A DNA stretch of 64,000 nucleotides from Rhizoclosmatium globosum (GCA_002104985.1 MCGO01000110.1:1-64000); one strand, 5' to 3'. Numbered from the stretch's first letter, positions 33,301 to 44,673 are shown. Program-made: numbers and translations. Notes: generated from the letters alone by a model not told the origin.

Positions 33301-36300
33301 ACGGCATCTTCTTCGAAACGGTGAACTTCCAAAACGTAGGAACTGAATTCGTATTGGTACTTCAGGCCATTTGGCATGGCTTTGTAAACCTGTTGAAGCG
33401 AACTTAGCACAAGCTGTCAAAAAGTATAAAAAGTCAAACCTGTTCTTTTGTCCATGAGAAAATTCCCTTCGACATCAAGGCTGGCAAATCACGCTTGTAA
33501 TTTTCAGGGATACGAGATGGACGTTCCATGGAAAAGTGTCCAGTTGCGTGAACGGTATCCAGAATAACTTTCCCACTCGCGTCTCGCTGATTTTGAGTAC
33601 AACTCTTAAATGCCCACGAATCGCCAGTGATTTCAAGCCCAACCGACATTGGCGATTGGTTTTCGCTGGGAAGAACCAGTGCATTGCTAATTTTGACGTT
33701 CTTGAGATGAACAGCCTTGTTTTGGAAAACAGCCTCCAAATATCCGACAGCAGGGAAAATGACAGCATCATTCACCTGGTGTCCTGTTACCCAAGGATGG
33801 GTTTGAACTCCAAGACGGAAACAGGGGCACTGAGAGGTGGGCTTGGATCAGTCAGGCGTTCCCACTTTCTCCAACCATCTTCCTTACAGGATAGACAGTC
33901 TTATTGTAGGCTGTAATACTGTAGTTATTATAATGGATGAAAGATTTTAACTTACGGTAGTTTGGTAGAGACGATTGACATGTCTTGATTACATCAACAC
34001 CATAGGGCAACACTTCGCACCCAAAGCGAAGAGCTTACCACAAGTCTCCAAAATCATTTGCTCTTCATGAACAAATCCATCTTTTTTACCCAATCGTCGA
34101 ACACTGGCTGTCGTGTTTGCATTGGGAGTGCATTCAGTAATGTAACTTTGCAAGACTGGGTGTGGGGCAACTTCCAAGAAGACAACGTCCGAGTGTTCGA
34201 GAGAAATGCGGTCAATAGCGTCAAAGAAGCGAACTGGCTTGCGCATATTGTTCCAGGCGTAATCACCGTTGTATTGGCTTTGTGGAAGCCACGTTCCTGT
34301 AACTGTTGACATGACTCGAGCAACTGGCTTGCCAACAGTATCAGACTTGATAATAGAGTGGAATCTTGTTTTGACGGCTTGAACAGATTCCATCATGGGA
34401 GTGTGGAAGGGACTAGAGACGCGAAGCTTCTTTGCGAAAATATCCTCCTTTGTGGCAAGGGCTACAACTGCATCGACCAGATCTGATGATCCAGCGAGAG
34501 TAACGGATGAGGGAGAGTTGACACCTGCAACCCAAAGATTTTGGAGGCAGGCTTCAAGGAGTTGAAAAGCTCGTCAATCAACTGATGGGCTTCTGATTCC
34601 GAACAGCCAATTGCAGCCATAGCTCCATGACCGTCCACGCGAGTCATTGCCTCGGCACGAGCAATCGCGAGCTTGATGGCACCTTCGAAAGAGGTAAAGC
34701 CAGCAGCATAAGCCATAGCAATCTCTCCAATCGAGTGACCAACCACAACATCATACTTAATGCCCACAGACTTCCAAAGCTCGAACAAAGCCAACTGGAA
34801 CATAACCATTGACATGACTACATTCTGAACTGGCCAGTTCCCATCAGCGCTCAAGGTCGTCTTTGTGTCTGGCAGGAATAAGCCTGTGTTCTTGATAAAC
34901 GAAGCACCGCTGAGCTTCTTGTACAAATCGTCGGCTTTAGTAATAGCTGAACGGAAGGCTGGGAATGCGGCGTAAAGACCTCGTCCCATGTCAATGTGTT
35001 GAGGTCCTTGACCACAGAATACAAAACAAACGGTTGGTGCCGCAGATTTGTCGCGGTAGGAGATAGCCTTAAATTCTGCGGAAGTCAAGGACGAGCTGAT
35101 GGCGTAAGAGCGATATGGGAAAGCTCGGGCGGTACGGGTAAGCAATGTAGCTATCTCTCTCATATTCTTGGAATCCAACGACTTCAACTTTTCACTCATG
35201 GCCAAAGTAGCTTGTTTGGTCAGACCACCAACAGGGAGGAAGTAGATGCCAGAAATAGATTCGGAAACAATGGGGTGTGGCTTTGGTTTGCACAACGACT
35301 CAAAGACTGCCTCGTCTGGAGCAACGAGAACAAAGTGTGTGTTTGCTCCTCCGAGACCATAGTTGGACATGGAGAAAACGAGTGGTCCGTCTTTGGTGAT
35401 AACATCAGCAAATGATTCAGTAGCTGTCTGAACCTGCATATTGTACTTTTTCCACTGGATCTTGGGGTGAGGAACAGTGTGACGAATGGTTGGCAAAAGA
35501 ACACGGCGAGAAGCCATAAGTGAGACCTTGGCAAGAGAGACGAGACCACTTGTCCATTCTGTTTGGTTCTTTGTTAGTACATTTCTTGCAAGAATTTCCC
35601 AAATTACCGTGATGACCAAAGTTGGATTTAACTGAACCAATACGAAGAGGTTGGTCTTTTGGTCGTCCTTCAGAAAAAACTGCACCGACAGCATTAGCTT
35701 CGATAGGGTCTCCAACTTTGGTTCCTGTTCCATGACATTCAACATAGACAGCGTCGGCGGGCTTGAATGGACCCATGGAGTAAGCAGTGCGAATACATTC
35801 AGACTGCATTTTTGCGTCTGGCATCGTAATGGATGTTCCTTTTCCGTTTGAGTTTGTTGCGCTTCCAACAATCACAGAGTAGACTAGAGAGTGGGATGTC
35901 AACATCTGTTGAGACTATATAGAGTACTCACTTTGATCACCATCATCCAACGCTTTCTGAAGAGGTTTGACGAGAACTCCGACGGATCCCTCGGCTCTAA
36001 ACACAGGGGGCGTAAATGACAAATCAATTTTTTCGTGCTAAATCTCCATACCTGACGTAACCATCAGCGGCATTATCAAATGGACGGCTCTCTCCTTTCT
36101 TTCCAAGGACGTTCATTCGAGCGAATTCAACAGAGTCGAGCGGGGTTGAAACAATGTTGACACCCAACACAAGGGCTTGATCGCACTCCCCATTTTGGAG
36201 AGACTGGATGGCGTAGTTCAGGCCAATAGAGGTAGAAGAGCATGCCGTGTCGGTTTGCAAACTTGGACCCTTGAGATCAAAGACGAAAGATATACTGTCA

Positions 36301-36897
36301 GAATGAGGCGGGGTCAATTTAGATCATGGGGGCGAGTTCAAATGACGGACAAATTGGGTCATCATTGCAACTTACCGGTTCGCAACCATGAATGGGGAAC
36401 CTCCGGTTCCACTGTACTCATTCTTGACATACTCATCTTCATGGGTAGTGATGGTGTTGCAGGCTGTGAAGACACCAGTTTTAGATCCGCGGAAACGCAC
36501 CCCGGCATCTGCGAAGGTCTCCAAAGCAACCTCGAGCGAGATGCGCTGTGTAGGATGCATATTCTGGGCTTCAGCGGGAGAGATACTGAACTCGACAGGG
36601 TCAAACGAGTAAAGCTCGTCACGAGTGCCGAGGCAGGCCATACGACCTCGAGTGATTCGTTTGTATCCGTCCACGTCACCTGGTTTAAGAACGAAGGGAG
36701 TAAGTATAGAGTATGCATGCACGATGGGTAGCATCGGTACCTTCCCACGCTTTGGAGTTCCAGCGATCGGCAGGGATCTCGCTTACACCGTCACCTCCTT
36801 GCGCAAGGAAGTTGAACAGGTCGTCCTTGTTCATGATGCCCTTGGGCAGCCGGCATCCGATACCAATTACAGCTATCGCCTCTTGGTGCATGGACAT
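27398..36897 (-). CDS. Highly reducing polyketide synthase with C-terminal condensation domain
   Basis: Start ATG 36897 (MSMHQEAIAVIGIGCRLP); many short introns; estimated near 2,800 residues. KS (about 36.9-35.3 kb): active Cys in 'DTACSSTS', His in 'ECHGTGTKVGDP' and 'SVKSNFGHHE'. AT (35.1-34.0): 'FCGQGPQHIDMGRG' and 'VVGHSIGEIA'. DH (33.8-33.2): 'HPWVTGHQV' and 'CDSALQ'. C-methyltransferase (32.6-31.9): 'ILEVGAGTGGLTKI'. ER-like region (31.2-30.5): fold motifs 'FSGVVTSVGDSV' and 'VGDRVFG' remain, but the NADPH-binding GGVG is absent. KR (30.3-29.6): 'LLLGGASELG', catalytic Ser and Tyr present ('LFSSIA', 'ANYAAVQ'). ACP (29.4-29.2): 'SYGLDSIS' with the phosphopantetheine Ser, split by an intron. 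Condensation domain (29.1-27.8): 'VVHHIITDAQSG'. A final basic/Ser tail ends at 27398. Iterative synthesis of a reduced, C-methylated polyketide is inferred; the product is unknown. No release domain (TE/R) follows. Confidence 0.93.
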
Positions 36898-37602
36898 TTG
36901 ATGTGGGGCAGAAAAATGAAATTGGAAACTCCCGCATTTGTTTTGCTCATATCCCTCACAGAATGGAGATGAGGAGATTCTTTCCCCCAGCTTTCCAAAG
37001 GGAAATTAGGGTTTGCACCACAAATGAAATTGGGTGGCTCCTCAATTTCCTGTCGTTATCTCGTAGTATAGCAATGGGGGTTAAGATAATGGAAGAGGAT
37101 AGGTTCGTAGGGAACTATCTTAACGCCATTGATGTCCGAATCGTACGCCAAAGCTTCATGCCGAGGAGTACGCCAAAAAAGGGAGGAGTTGCCAAGATGT
37201 CAACGAAGATCCAACGAAGATCCTTTGCTTGACGCATGCTTATTTGTCAACGTATTACGTTGGTAAATTTGTTGAAAGATGGATATACCATTAGCACCAA
37301 ACATTGTCGGATTTGAATTAATAATACTGATGCCACCACATGAGACATATATTAATAAGCACTAATTCGGGAAAGAGAGCTCAATTTGAGACGACTTCAT
37401 GGTAGCATACAGCAGATTAATTGAAGTGGTTGGGAGAAACAAAGAAGAAATGAAAGCATTCTATGTTATCCAGGTTGTCATCAAGAAGTCACACAGTGAA
37501 CACAATGTTGCGGCTATGAACTTGTTCTCCTTTTCCGTTTGTCTTGTTTTTCTTTTTGACCACAACTCACAACCACCAACCAACCAACACAAACCACCAC
37601 CA
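36898..37602. promoter_or_regulatory. Divergent promoter region (polyketide synthase / Pol III C37)
   Basis: 705 bp, A/T-rich in the middle (37260-37350), with no supported gene. An exact 11-bp tandem direct repeat (caacgaagatc twice) lies at 37201-37222, and 'ccaaccaacc' simple sequence precedes the C37 start. It is longer than most spacers here, which would fit regulated expression of the synthase. Confidence 0.45.
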
Positions 37603-40188
37603 ATGTCCGACGCCGAGATGGAAGAGGCCAGCGCGGAAGAGCGCATGCAAGTAGACGTCAATGACGAGTACGAGGCCAGCGACGCCAACGAAGACGACGA
37701 CGACCCAGTTGTCCAAGAGATTCCCGTTCTTCTTTCCGCGCAACTTCTCGCGCGCCACGGCCTCGTTCTTGCGCAGCATCCGTCGACCCGCCGCGCAAAT
37801 CCACTCGAAGCAGCCGCCGCCGTGCGCGTGAAACCGGTGGCCCAGCGCTTCGAAGTCGACGTGGCGCTTGAAAAGGGCGACACGTTCTCAGAGGACACGG
37901 CAGAGAAGGTGCCTGGCTGCCTGCCCTTGTTGTTCGCTTGAAAAACTATCAATCTAATCTCTGCTGCTCTAGCTCGGTCGCGGTGTCGACAACGAGGAAA
38001 TCGCTACGGCCTACGATGTGCGTGCTGCTTCTGCTTTCCTCAACTCAACTGGTACTCATTCGATTCACAGAAACGCAATCCATACAGAGAAGAACAGCGG
38101 AAATTGCTTGAAAAAGTGACCCTGCAGTCGTCTCTCCTTCCCGACTCAACTGGTGGACAGTACTTGATTGGTGCCCTTCGTGACGGTATGTTCTGTGAAC
38201 TTCCACATCCCGTTCAACTGACGCAATACTCCTCATAGATGAATTCCACTTGACTCCCATCTCGGCCATCATCCAACTCCGTCCTGCACTCAGATACCTC
38301 GACAAGATTCAGGAAAAGGAGAAGGTTGCTCAGCAAAAGATTACACAGCATGAACTCAATCTGGAACAACCTAACCGGAAAGAAGAAGATCCGCAGGAAA
38401 AGGGTGTCAATTTGAGTGTTCGCACCATTGAAGACAACCCAGAAGCCTTGAAGAAGGCTCGTGAGATTGATGAGGAAAAGCGTTTTGCTCAAGAAGAATG
38501 GGTGGAACTGGCTCTGTATGCAGATAACGTGAGTATCCGAATTTCAGGAGTGAAGTAACGTTGAAGTTTGGTTGTGGGAATGGAAGATTCACTGAGAATC
38601 AGAAGGAAACTCAAGAGTCAACTGGGAATGATCTTCTTCTCTTTTAGACGCATGATTATTGAAATAATTGTTTTAGACACCAGAAGCTGCGGAAACGTAC
38701 GACAAGCTGTTTTCTTTGGGTGACGAACTCACGTATTCGTTCTCGAAACAAGATTATCTTGAAAACATTGGTCCCAAGCTCTCGTCGTCAGTTAAACATG
38801 AAATTGATCAAGGAGCAGGTTCTGCGAAGAAGAATGTCAAACCTAACTGGAGTATGGATGATATTCGCAACTTACCTTTGCCGTCGTTGTTGAAAAGTTT
38901 AATGTTGCACGGTATGATTTCTTGGAATATTGTGATTTAATTCTAAATTACACGAACAGCACACGTTGTCTCCTTTACCCAAATTCAAAGCCTCACTGAA
39001 AACCAGTTCGACGACCAAGACATTCTGGAACACCTCGAACGAATCGCCGTGCTTGTTCGAGGGGTCTGGGTTGTCAGATCTGAGCTCTTGTACACTGGTC
39101 GTGCTGCCGATGCTCGTCGACTTCTGTTACAGACTTTCAACCGAACATCGAAACCTGTTTCGCGATACGACATTAACCGCCTTGCCAAGCTTCCTCATAC
39201 TGTTATCACCAACATGTTCATTGAAATTTGTGCCCGTATTCCGGTGCTGAGAGAAGCCAACAATGGGCACCATGTCGGTGGAGGCAAAGTTGTGCCTGGA
39301 GCGGATGTGTTGAGTAAATGGGGTCTCAAAGTTGAACGTGATGAAGAGTTCTGTGAGCGATGGCCGGACGTAGTGGAAAAGCAGGAAGCCATTGTGGAGA
39401 GTGAAGGAGAAAGGTGTGTGTTTACATTTGATGCATTCATCAATTTGTTTCTCATTCTTTGCAGGGCACGGCATGCTTTAGAACATCGAACTGCAAGCAA
39501 AATCGGTGCTCCAAAAGAACATCACATTCCAACCTCAATTGGAGCTCCAACTCGTACAAGTGCGACTCCAACAGCAGCGGCGCCAGCAGCACCATCTGCA
39601 CCAGCATCAAAACCAGCCGCTGCTTCCACCTCCAAAGCAGCACCTGCAACTCGTGCGGCTTCCGCCTCAGCAGACATTTTCAAAGTCACTGGAACAAGTG
39701 CAGAATCTCAGTGTGAAAACCTCCTCTATTTTGCCCTTAATAAGCACGGCGTCTGCTCTCCTGACTACCTTCTCGCAACAATCGAACGCCATAAACCCCT
39801 TCGCGGATCTGACGGGGCCGAGAACCTTCTCGATAGCGACGACGTGACACCCGCTTTCGTACTCGCCGTCATTGCAAAACTCTGCGTCCTCGTCCAGGGT
39901 CGGTATGTCCTCAAATCGCTTGGCGGGTCTGTGGATGAATTTAGGAACCCCGTTGTCACACTGTTCAAGCAGAAGTCGAATGTCAAGAAAGGAGAGGTAT
40001 TAGCTGCGTGCCAGACAGCGACGGGAAAGAACTTGGCGCAGAGTATGTACGCCAAGATTATGAAGGAGCTGGCGACGAGTACGGGAACTGCATGGGTATG
40101 TGTTTTGTGTTTGTATTTCAGTGAAATCATGTACTCATTCATTGTTTTCAATTTTGAATAGGAGTTCAAAACGGGACCAAGTGTTTAA
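37603..40188 (+). CDS. RPC37: RNA polymerase III subunit C37 (RPC5/POLR3E family)
   Basis: Start ATG 37603 (MSDAEMEEASAEERMQ...). Seven short introns; clean junctions include 'AEK|LGRGVDNEEIATAYD|KRNPYREEQ', 'LRD|DEFHLTPI', 'YADN|TPEAAETYDKLF', 'MLH|AHVVSF', 'GE|RARHALEH' and the final 'TAW|EFKTGPSV*'. The acidic N terminus leads to 'DDPVVQEIPVLLSAQL', the RPC5 N-terminal strand pattern that dimerises with C53. 'VKPVAQRFEVDVAL' and 'FHLTPISAIIQLRPALRYLD' follow, and then winged-helix-like repeats in the C-terminal half ('FDDQDILEHLERIAVLVRGVWV', 'SVVKKGEV'-type). A Pro/Ala/Thr/Ser linker at about 39530-39670 separates the last helices. Its role is Pol III initiation and termination in the C37/C53 module. 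The family call rests on the N-terminal block and length. Confidence 0.8.
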
Positions 40189-40380
40189 ATTCTTATCTTA
40201 TATTGGCTAATAAAAATTTTTGGTTCTTGGTTCAATGTTTTTGAAACCCTGGTTTCTTAGAAGTTGCGTGACTGCACCACATTTAAAGATGTTTTGCTCC
40301 GCCACTTCCAGATTCTGCATGAAAATGGGACAACACATTTCATTACTCCATAAAAAACAAGTTAGCCCCAAAGAGCAGCA

Positions 40381-40500
40381 ATGAATATTCACTCGCCGCC
40401 CATCAGAAGCCATAGTTCTGTCAGCTTGCCTTCAAGTTCACCAAACACTACCATACCATCTTCACTGCCTCCCTTGCCAGTAAAACAACTAAAGACGTAA
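40381..40500 (+). CDS. 39-codon micro-ORF, copy 1 of a duplicated pair
   Basis: ATG 40381 to TAA 40498-40500 encodes 39 residues beginning MNIHSPPIRS and ending LPPLPVKQLKT. It is preceded by an in-frame TAG, so the ATG is the natural start. A second ORF of exactly the same length and 29/39 identical residues lies at 40995-41114. Many of the nucleotide differences in the conserved ends are at third codon positions. Ser/Pro-rich, no known domain. It could be a short peptide gene or the relic of a duplicated 5' exon. Confidence 0.4.
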   Translation: MNIHSPPIRSHSSVSLPSSSPNTTIPSSLPPLPVKQLKT

Positions 40501-40994
40501 ACGCCGCGCTATTAAGACTCAACCTTCCACCAACTTCACTACCAAACCGCGTGAATCGCATCATCGGTTTTTCTCGTTTGTGACAAACCAAAGGATATGG
40601 GGTAATACCAACCCCTTTTTGGTACTTTCCACAAGGAGCTTCCATACACCAGTCGAAAGCTAAAATGATGTTATTTGAAAACACATTACATCAACAGAGA
40701 GTTGGTATTTTTAAACTTTTGTTTTTTAAGTTGTTGTTTCTTTCAAAATAAACCCATAGTTTTATTTATTTGTTCATTTCCTTACCTATTGCAAGGGACA
40801 GGCATGATTGCCGAGAGTATTCCGGTGGTTTTGATGTGGTTAAAAAAAATCGGTTCAGCTTTGACAATTCACTTCAATTGACCATGCTCGACTTCGCCAC
40901 GTGAATGCTGTACAGTTTTAAGCGAATTCTCGATAAAAGTGGATTAGCAAACTTCATTCCACAAAAAACCCTTGACAAAAAACACAAAGCGGAT
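40501..40994. other. Non-coding spacer between the micro-ORFs
   Basis: About 490 bp with A/T-rich tracts and no supported gene. The first ~90 bp resemble the sequence downstream of copy 2 (shared 'gactcaac', 'gcatcat' spacing), showing that the duplication extends past the ORF on the 3' side. A block before copy 2 ('cattccacaaaaaac') also resembles the block before copy 1. Confidence 0.4.
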
Positions 40995-41114
40995 ATGAAT
41001 ATCCACTCGCCACCGATCAGAAGTAGCACTGTTACTAGCTTACCTTCAAGCGAACCAAATGTCACGAAACCGACCGCGTTGCCTCCCTTGCCAGTGAAAC
41101 AACCAAAAACCTAA
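40995..41114 (+). CDS. 39-codon micro-ORF, copy 2 of a duplicated pair
   Basis: ATG 40995 to TAA at 41114 encodes MNIHSPPIRS... ending LPPLPVKQPKT, the same length as copy 1. The frame stays open upstream (…LDKKHKAD-M), so the start is less certain than in copy 1. The first ten and last nine codons are almost identical in protein but not in DNA, the pattern expected of constrained coding sequence. Downstream, 'tgtataaaag' at about 41117 is a TATA-like string. Confidence 0.4.
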   Translation: MNIHSPPIRSSTVTSLPSSEPNVTKPTALPPLPVKQPKT

Positions 41115-41557
41115 ACTGTATAAAAGACTCAACTATTCTGGCTTTATTCACAATGATACTACTATGAATTGCATCATTTGCTTATTTCTGTGAAAACGCA
41201 AAAAGGAATCCCATTTTAGATTCCAATTGAAACCAAAAATCAGAAATCCGGCCACTGCATGAAAAAAAAAGCCATTTATTTCTCTTTTACACTTAATTTG
41301 TAATTTCTTAAATAAACTACAGTAGAACATTTATTGTTTGGGTCAATTAGTTCGACACGTCCTTGTGAAAAATACTTCATGAGAACGTGGAATATTAGTC
41401 GTTATCTTTTAAGGGCTCAACTTTTACGGACTTGGTGTTGTGACTGCGCCACTACAAAGCAACTTGTGGAACTCACAACTTCCACCCTCGCCATACCCCC
41501 TCCACAATCTTCAATAAAAGTGGGAGAAAAAATCACATTGAACGAAGCAAAACAGAT
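41115..41557. other. Spacer upstream of kinase locus
   Basis: About 440 bp, A/T-rich, no supported gene. The string ATAAAAGTGG about 40 bp before the kinase ATG also occurs about 60 bp before micro-ORF copy 2, hinting that these 5' regions are related. Confidence 0.35.
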
Positions 41558-41558
41558 A

Positions 41559-42758
41559 TGACTCTATTTACTGCATCCCCAAAGAGCAACAGCACCAACA
41601 GCTTGGTCAGCAACGCATCAACCATTTCATCTTCAACAAGCTCAATAGACCCTTCATTTATTTCCTCATTTCCTCAATCTGGTCTGGCCATACCTTCTGC
41701 CCAAAAATACCAAGCACCCTTATACGCAAACCTTGACAGCGAAACAAAAGCCAGAGTCGCAGTCAACATGGCATTCACCCTCTCCCCACACCAACTCCTC
41801 AACGAATACACCATAAAACGAATCATCGGCTTCGGAAGCAACGGCACAGTCCTCGCCGCAATCCAAACCAAAACCAAAACCCAAGTCGCCATCAAAATCA
41901 TTTACAAGCAGACCCTTCCACCACCGCCATCCCCAGCGAAATCGCCTCCTTGAAACTGCTATCCCCCAAAACCCCGAAAATCTTGAAATACGTGACAAGC
42001 TGGAGCGACGCGAACCATTACTACCTCGTCACAGAGCTGTTCGGGTCCGACTGGCTCGTCCACACACGTGCAGAGACAATGCATCCACTCCAAACCCCCT
42101 TCCACACGCACAAAATCCCGTTCTCAAGCGGATCCTCGGATCTTTGGGCGTGGTCGTATGCCACCCGCGCGTTCATGCACGAAACCACCGCGGGCTGTGG
42201 TGCGACGTTGATTCCTGAACGGGCTGTGAAACGGATCGTGGTGCAAGTTGCGCAGGCGCTGAAGGAGATGCATGGCTGTGGGTATTTTCATGGGGATGTT
42301 AAGATTGAGAATGTGTTGGTTGGGTATAGGGATGATTGTGTGGATGATGGGTGTGGAGGAGTGGAGGTTCGTTTGGCGGACTTTGGGCATGTGAGGCATT
42401 GGATGAGGGGGATGGATGCGTATGGGACGCGTGAGGTTTCGCCACCAGAGTTTTTGAGTGGGTTTGTGGGGGAATCGCCTGTGGATGGGAGGAAGGCGGA
42501 TGTGTTTGCGCTTGGAGTGTTGATGTTTATGTTGTTGAGTGATGAAGGACAGCTTCCGTCGGCGGTTAGGGTGTTTCGAGCCGGTGGACTGGGTTATGAA
42601 AGCTTGCTGGCGTTGCATCATGGGTTTATCCATTGGATGATATTGGGTTGGAACCTGTGCCAATGAGCTTACTGTATGCGATGACACGCGTGGATCCTGA
42701 TACGCGGTACTCTATTGACGATGTTTTGGCACATCCATACTTGGCTGACGTTGTGTGA
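41559..42758 (+). pseudogene. Protein kinase locus with two apparent frameshifts
   Basis: ATG near 41558 opens a Ser/Thr-rich N terminus. A eukaryotic protein kinase domain then reads across three frames without any real stop in the composite: 'IIGFGSNGTVLAAI' (G-loop) and 'VAIKIIYK' (frame 1), then from about 41920 'SEIASLKLLSPKTPKILKY', 'YFHGDVKIENVLV' (catalytic loop, HGD for HRD), 'LADFGHVRHW' and 'SPPEFLSGF' (frame 2), then from about 42620 'LDDIGLEPVPMSLLYAM' and 'RYSIDDVLAHPYL' (frame 3). Each change would need one missing base (about 41915-41922 and 42608-42620). Catalytic Lys, Asp and DFG are all present. Either a young pseudogene, two assembly errors, or unusual tiny introns; I could not find plausible GT-AG pairs for the first site. 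Family resembles fungal Ser/Thr kinases of the Sks1/Ran1 type, weakly. Confidence 0.6.
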
Positions 42759-43032
42759 TGACTGTGATCATATTGTGCTCATATTCTCGAAAATTCACGG
42801 AATCGTTATTATTCCCTGCGGCTCAAGTCTCATTTCTACATTAGCCTATCAATAGGTGAAAGCTCTTTAAGTTTATGGCTCTAATGGAGACGCCTCGGAA
42901 AACGTTACAAAACATTATGAATAAACCAACTAATACTAGAATGAAACTTTGTGTGAATACTTTCTTCCTTATGAAACTACTAAACAAAAATACAGTAATG
43001 AAACAAATGTGGCGAAACCATTGTCGCCTGTT
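42759..43032. other. Convergent intergenic region
   Basis: A/T-rich, no supported gene. Probably the 3' flanks of the kinase locus (plus) and the next gene (minus). Confidence 0.35.
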
Positions 43033-44161
43033 GAAACGGAATCATCGTCCGATAAAAACAATTTCCTCCAACTTTGCATTAACTTCCAGTAATCCAAACA
43101 ATTCATGCAACTTGACCATGTAGTCGTCTAAAAAGGCCTCTCCTTGTCGTCATCATCATCATCATCCTCATCTTCTTCCTCACCTTCAGCTTCTTCATCA
43201 TCAGAATCATCAGACTCGGATTCATCGGAATCAGAACCATTGTTATCACGCTCATGTCCATGCTCATTTACGTTGTTCATTTGACTCACGGTCAATCGTC
43301 CAGATGAGCGCGGCCACCCTTCCCACGGCTCAATAGAGTGGATTCCTTACGACATTCAATGCAGACGGGATGCAAGCCCTGAGCATCTGCAAAGGCAGCA
43401 AAACGATCTTCCCACACAGAGAGCCGTCTGCATGATGGGTTATGGTAGTCATTCTTGTTGAGAGATTCCAAGAAAGCCATGGGGTCGAGAGGGACGCCAA
43501 GGTCTGATTCTGATTGAGGGTTGAGGATAGAGTAAAAGGGTTGTGTGGTGGCAAGTGAGTCACACAAGGAGCAAGTACATGCAGGAGGTTGGTAAGGGAG
43601 CAAGTGCATAGAATTTGAACAGCCGAGCTCCGATGCATGTTCATAGTGGCAGCAAGGGAGTTGGGAGACAGTCTGCGAGTGTGACGAAGAGGAAGGGGAG
43701 GGGTCGGCCATCATATCGACTTCCTCATTGTCGTCCATGTCCGAATCCACGCAATCCAAGTCCGGCTCATCGGCAGAGTTCTGGTCTTCGATGCGCATGA
43801 GGATTGCAGCGGCGGACTCCGCGGCAAAGTCTCTATCGATTCTTCGACCCTTTCCGAGTTGAAGCCGTGCGCGAAGGTGGTCGAGCGGGACGGTTGGCGC
43901 ACCGTCGACGTCGAGAAGAAGCATTCGGAGCGCTGCGATGCGCACGCGGAGGCACGAGCCAAACTGCGATGCGAGGAAGGGCGACTCGACGAGGGACTGT
44001 GGCAGTCCACTTGTTGGTGCTGGTGGTTTGGAGTAGTAGCTGTAGCAGTAGTAGTAGCTGTAGTATAGTAGTAGTAGTCGTAGTATAGAACTAGAACTAG
44101 TAGCAGGTGCAGCAGTGGCAGCCAAGTGCGGATGCTCAAGAACGGACTCTCGTCGCCGCAT
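43033..44161 (-). CDS. Uncharacterised protein, gene model uncertain
   Basis: The best supported part is a minus-strand frame (43292-44161) with 'LMRIEDQNSADEPDLDCVDSD', two short Cys clusters ('LPCCHYEHASELGC', 'CTCSLCDSL') and 'LHPVCIEC' near 43360. The 5' end is unclear: a (GTA)n tract at 44026-44089 produces Tyr/Leu runs, and the true start may be upstream in another frame (44286). At the 3' end two continuations compete. In one, an acidic C terminus is encoded near 43270-43130 (runs of Asp/Glu). In the other, a longer intron from the GTAAGG after 'CIEC' to an AAG near 43137 gives '...CIECREAFLDDYMVKLHELF' and a stop near 43033. The HPxCxEC string is seen in Beclin/Atg6 proteins, but nothing else here supports that identity. 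Confidence 0.4.
44026..44089 (+). repeat. GTA trinucleotide-rich tract
   Basis: Imperfect (gta/gtagct)n run; on the minus strand it is TAC-rich and yields artificial poly-Tyr or poly-Thr depending on frame. It obscures the 5' structure of the minus-strand gene. Confidence 0.8.
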
Positions 44162-44673
44162 TCGCCGTCAGAAACTGTGTCAAAGTGAACTGATGGCGCT
44201 GAAATCCGAAGCGGCGTCGACGGCGGCGACACTGGTCCAACTGCTGCGCGGCGGACAACATTGTGATTGATGAAGAAGTCAAACAAAAAGTGGGTGGCTC
44301 AAAACTGAAATCTCCAAACAAAAGAACCCTGTTTCACATTGTGTTTCAACTACGGATAACTGCTGATAACTAATTCAATACAAAGCGGATATATTAATTG
44401 CTCCAGGTTTGATGGACTTCCCACTTGGGTTAGATTTTTTATTGGGAGACAATCTACCAACAAATAACAAGAAAGGTTTAAAACAGCCTTTAATTCACTT
44501 TATTGCTTCATTAGTTCAACGCTGAAAATAGGGTTAAGGTATGGAGTTTGTTGTTTGGACCTTGTGTCTTTGCGGCGTGGTTAAGTTTCTCGCCAGCCAC
44601 AACCAAAACATACAAAAGAGCGACAACTACTCTGTCTTTCTTTTACATCAACTTGTGCTTCATTCATTTCAAC
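44162..44673. other. Divergent intergenic region
   Basis: About 510 bp, A/T-rich from 44340 to 44540, no confident gene. Several short ORFs overlap in it, and the start of the minus-strand neighbour may reach to about 44286. Confidence 0.3.

Noticed and set aside
36903..37232. 109-codon ORF upstream of the polyketide synthase
   Set aside because: No coding character or recognisable domain; lies in the divergent promoter region.
43330..43420. Beclin/Atg6 identity from the HPxCxEC string
   Set aside because: Only one short motif fits. The coiled-coil and evolutionarily conserved domains of Beclin are absent.
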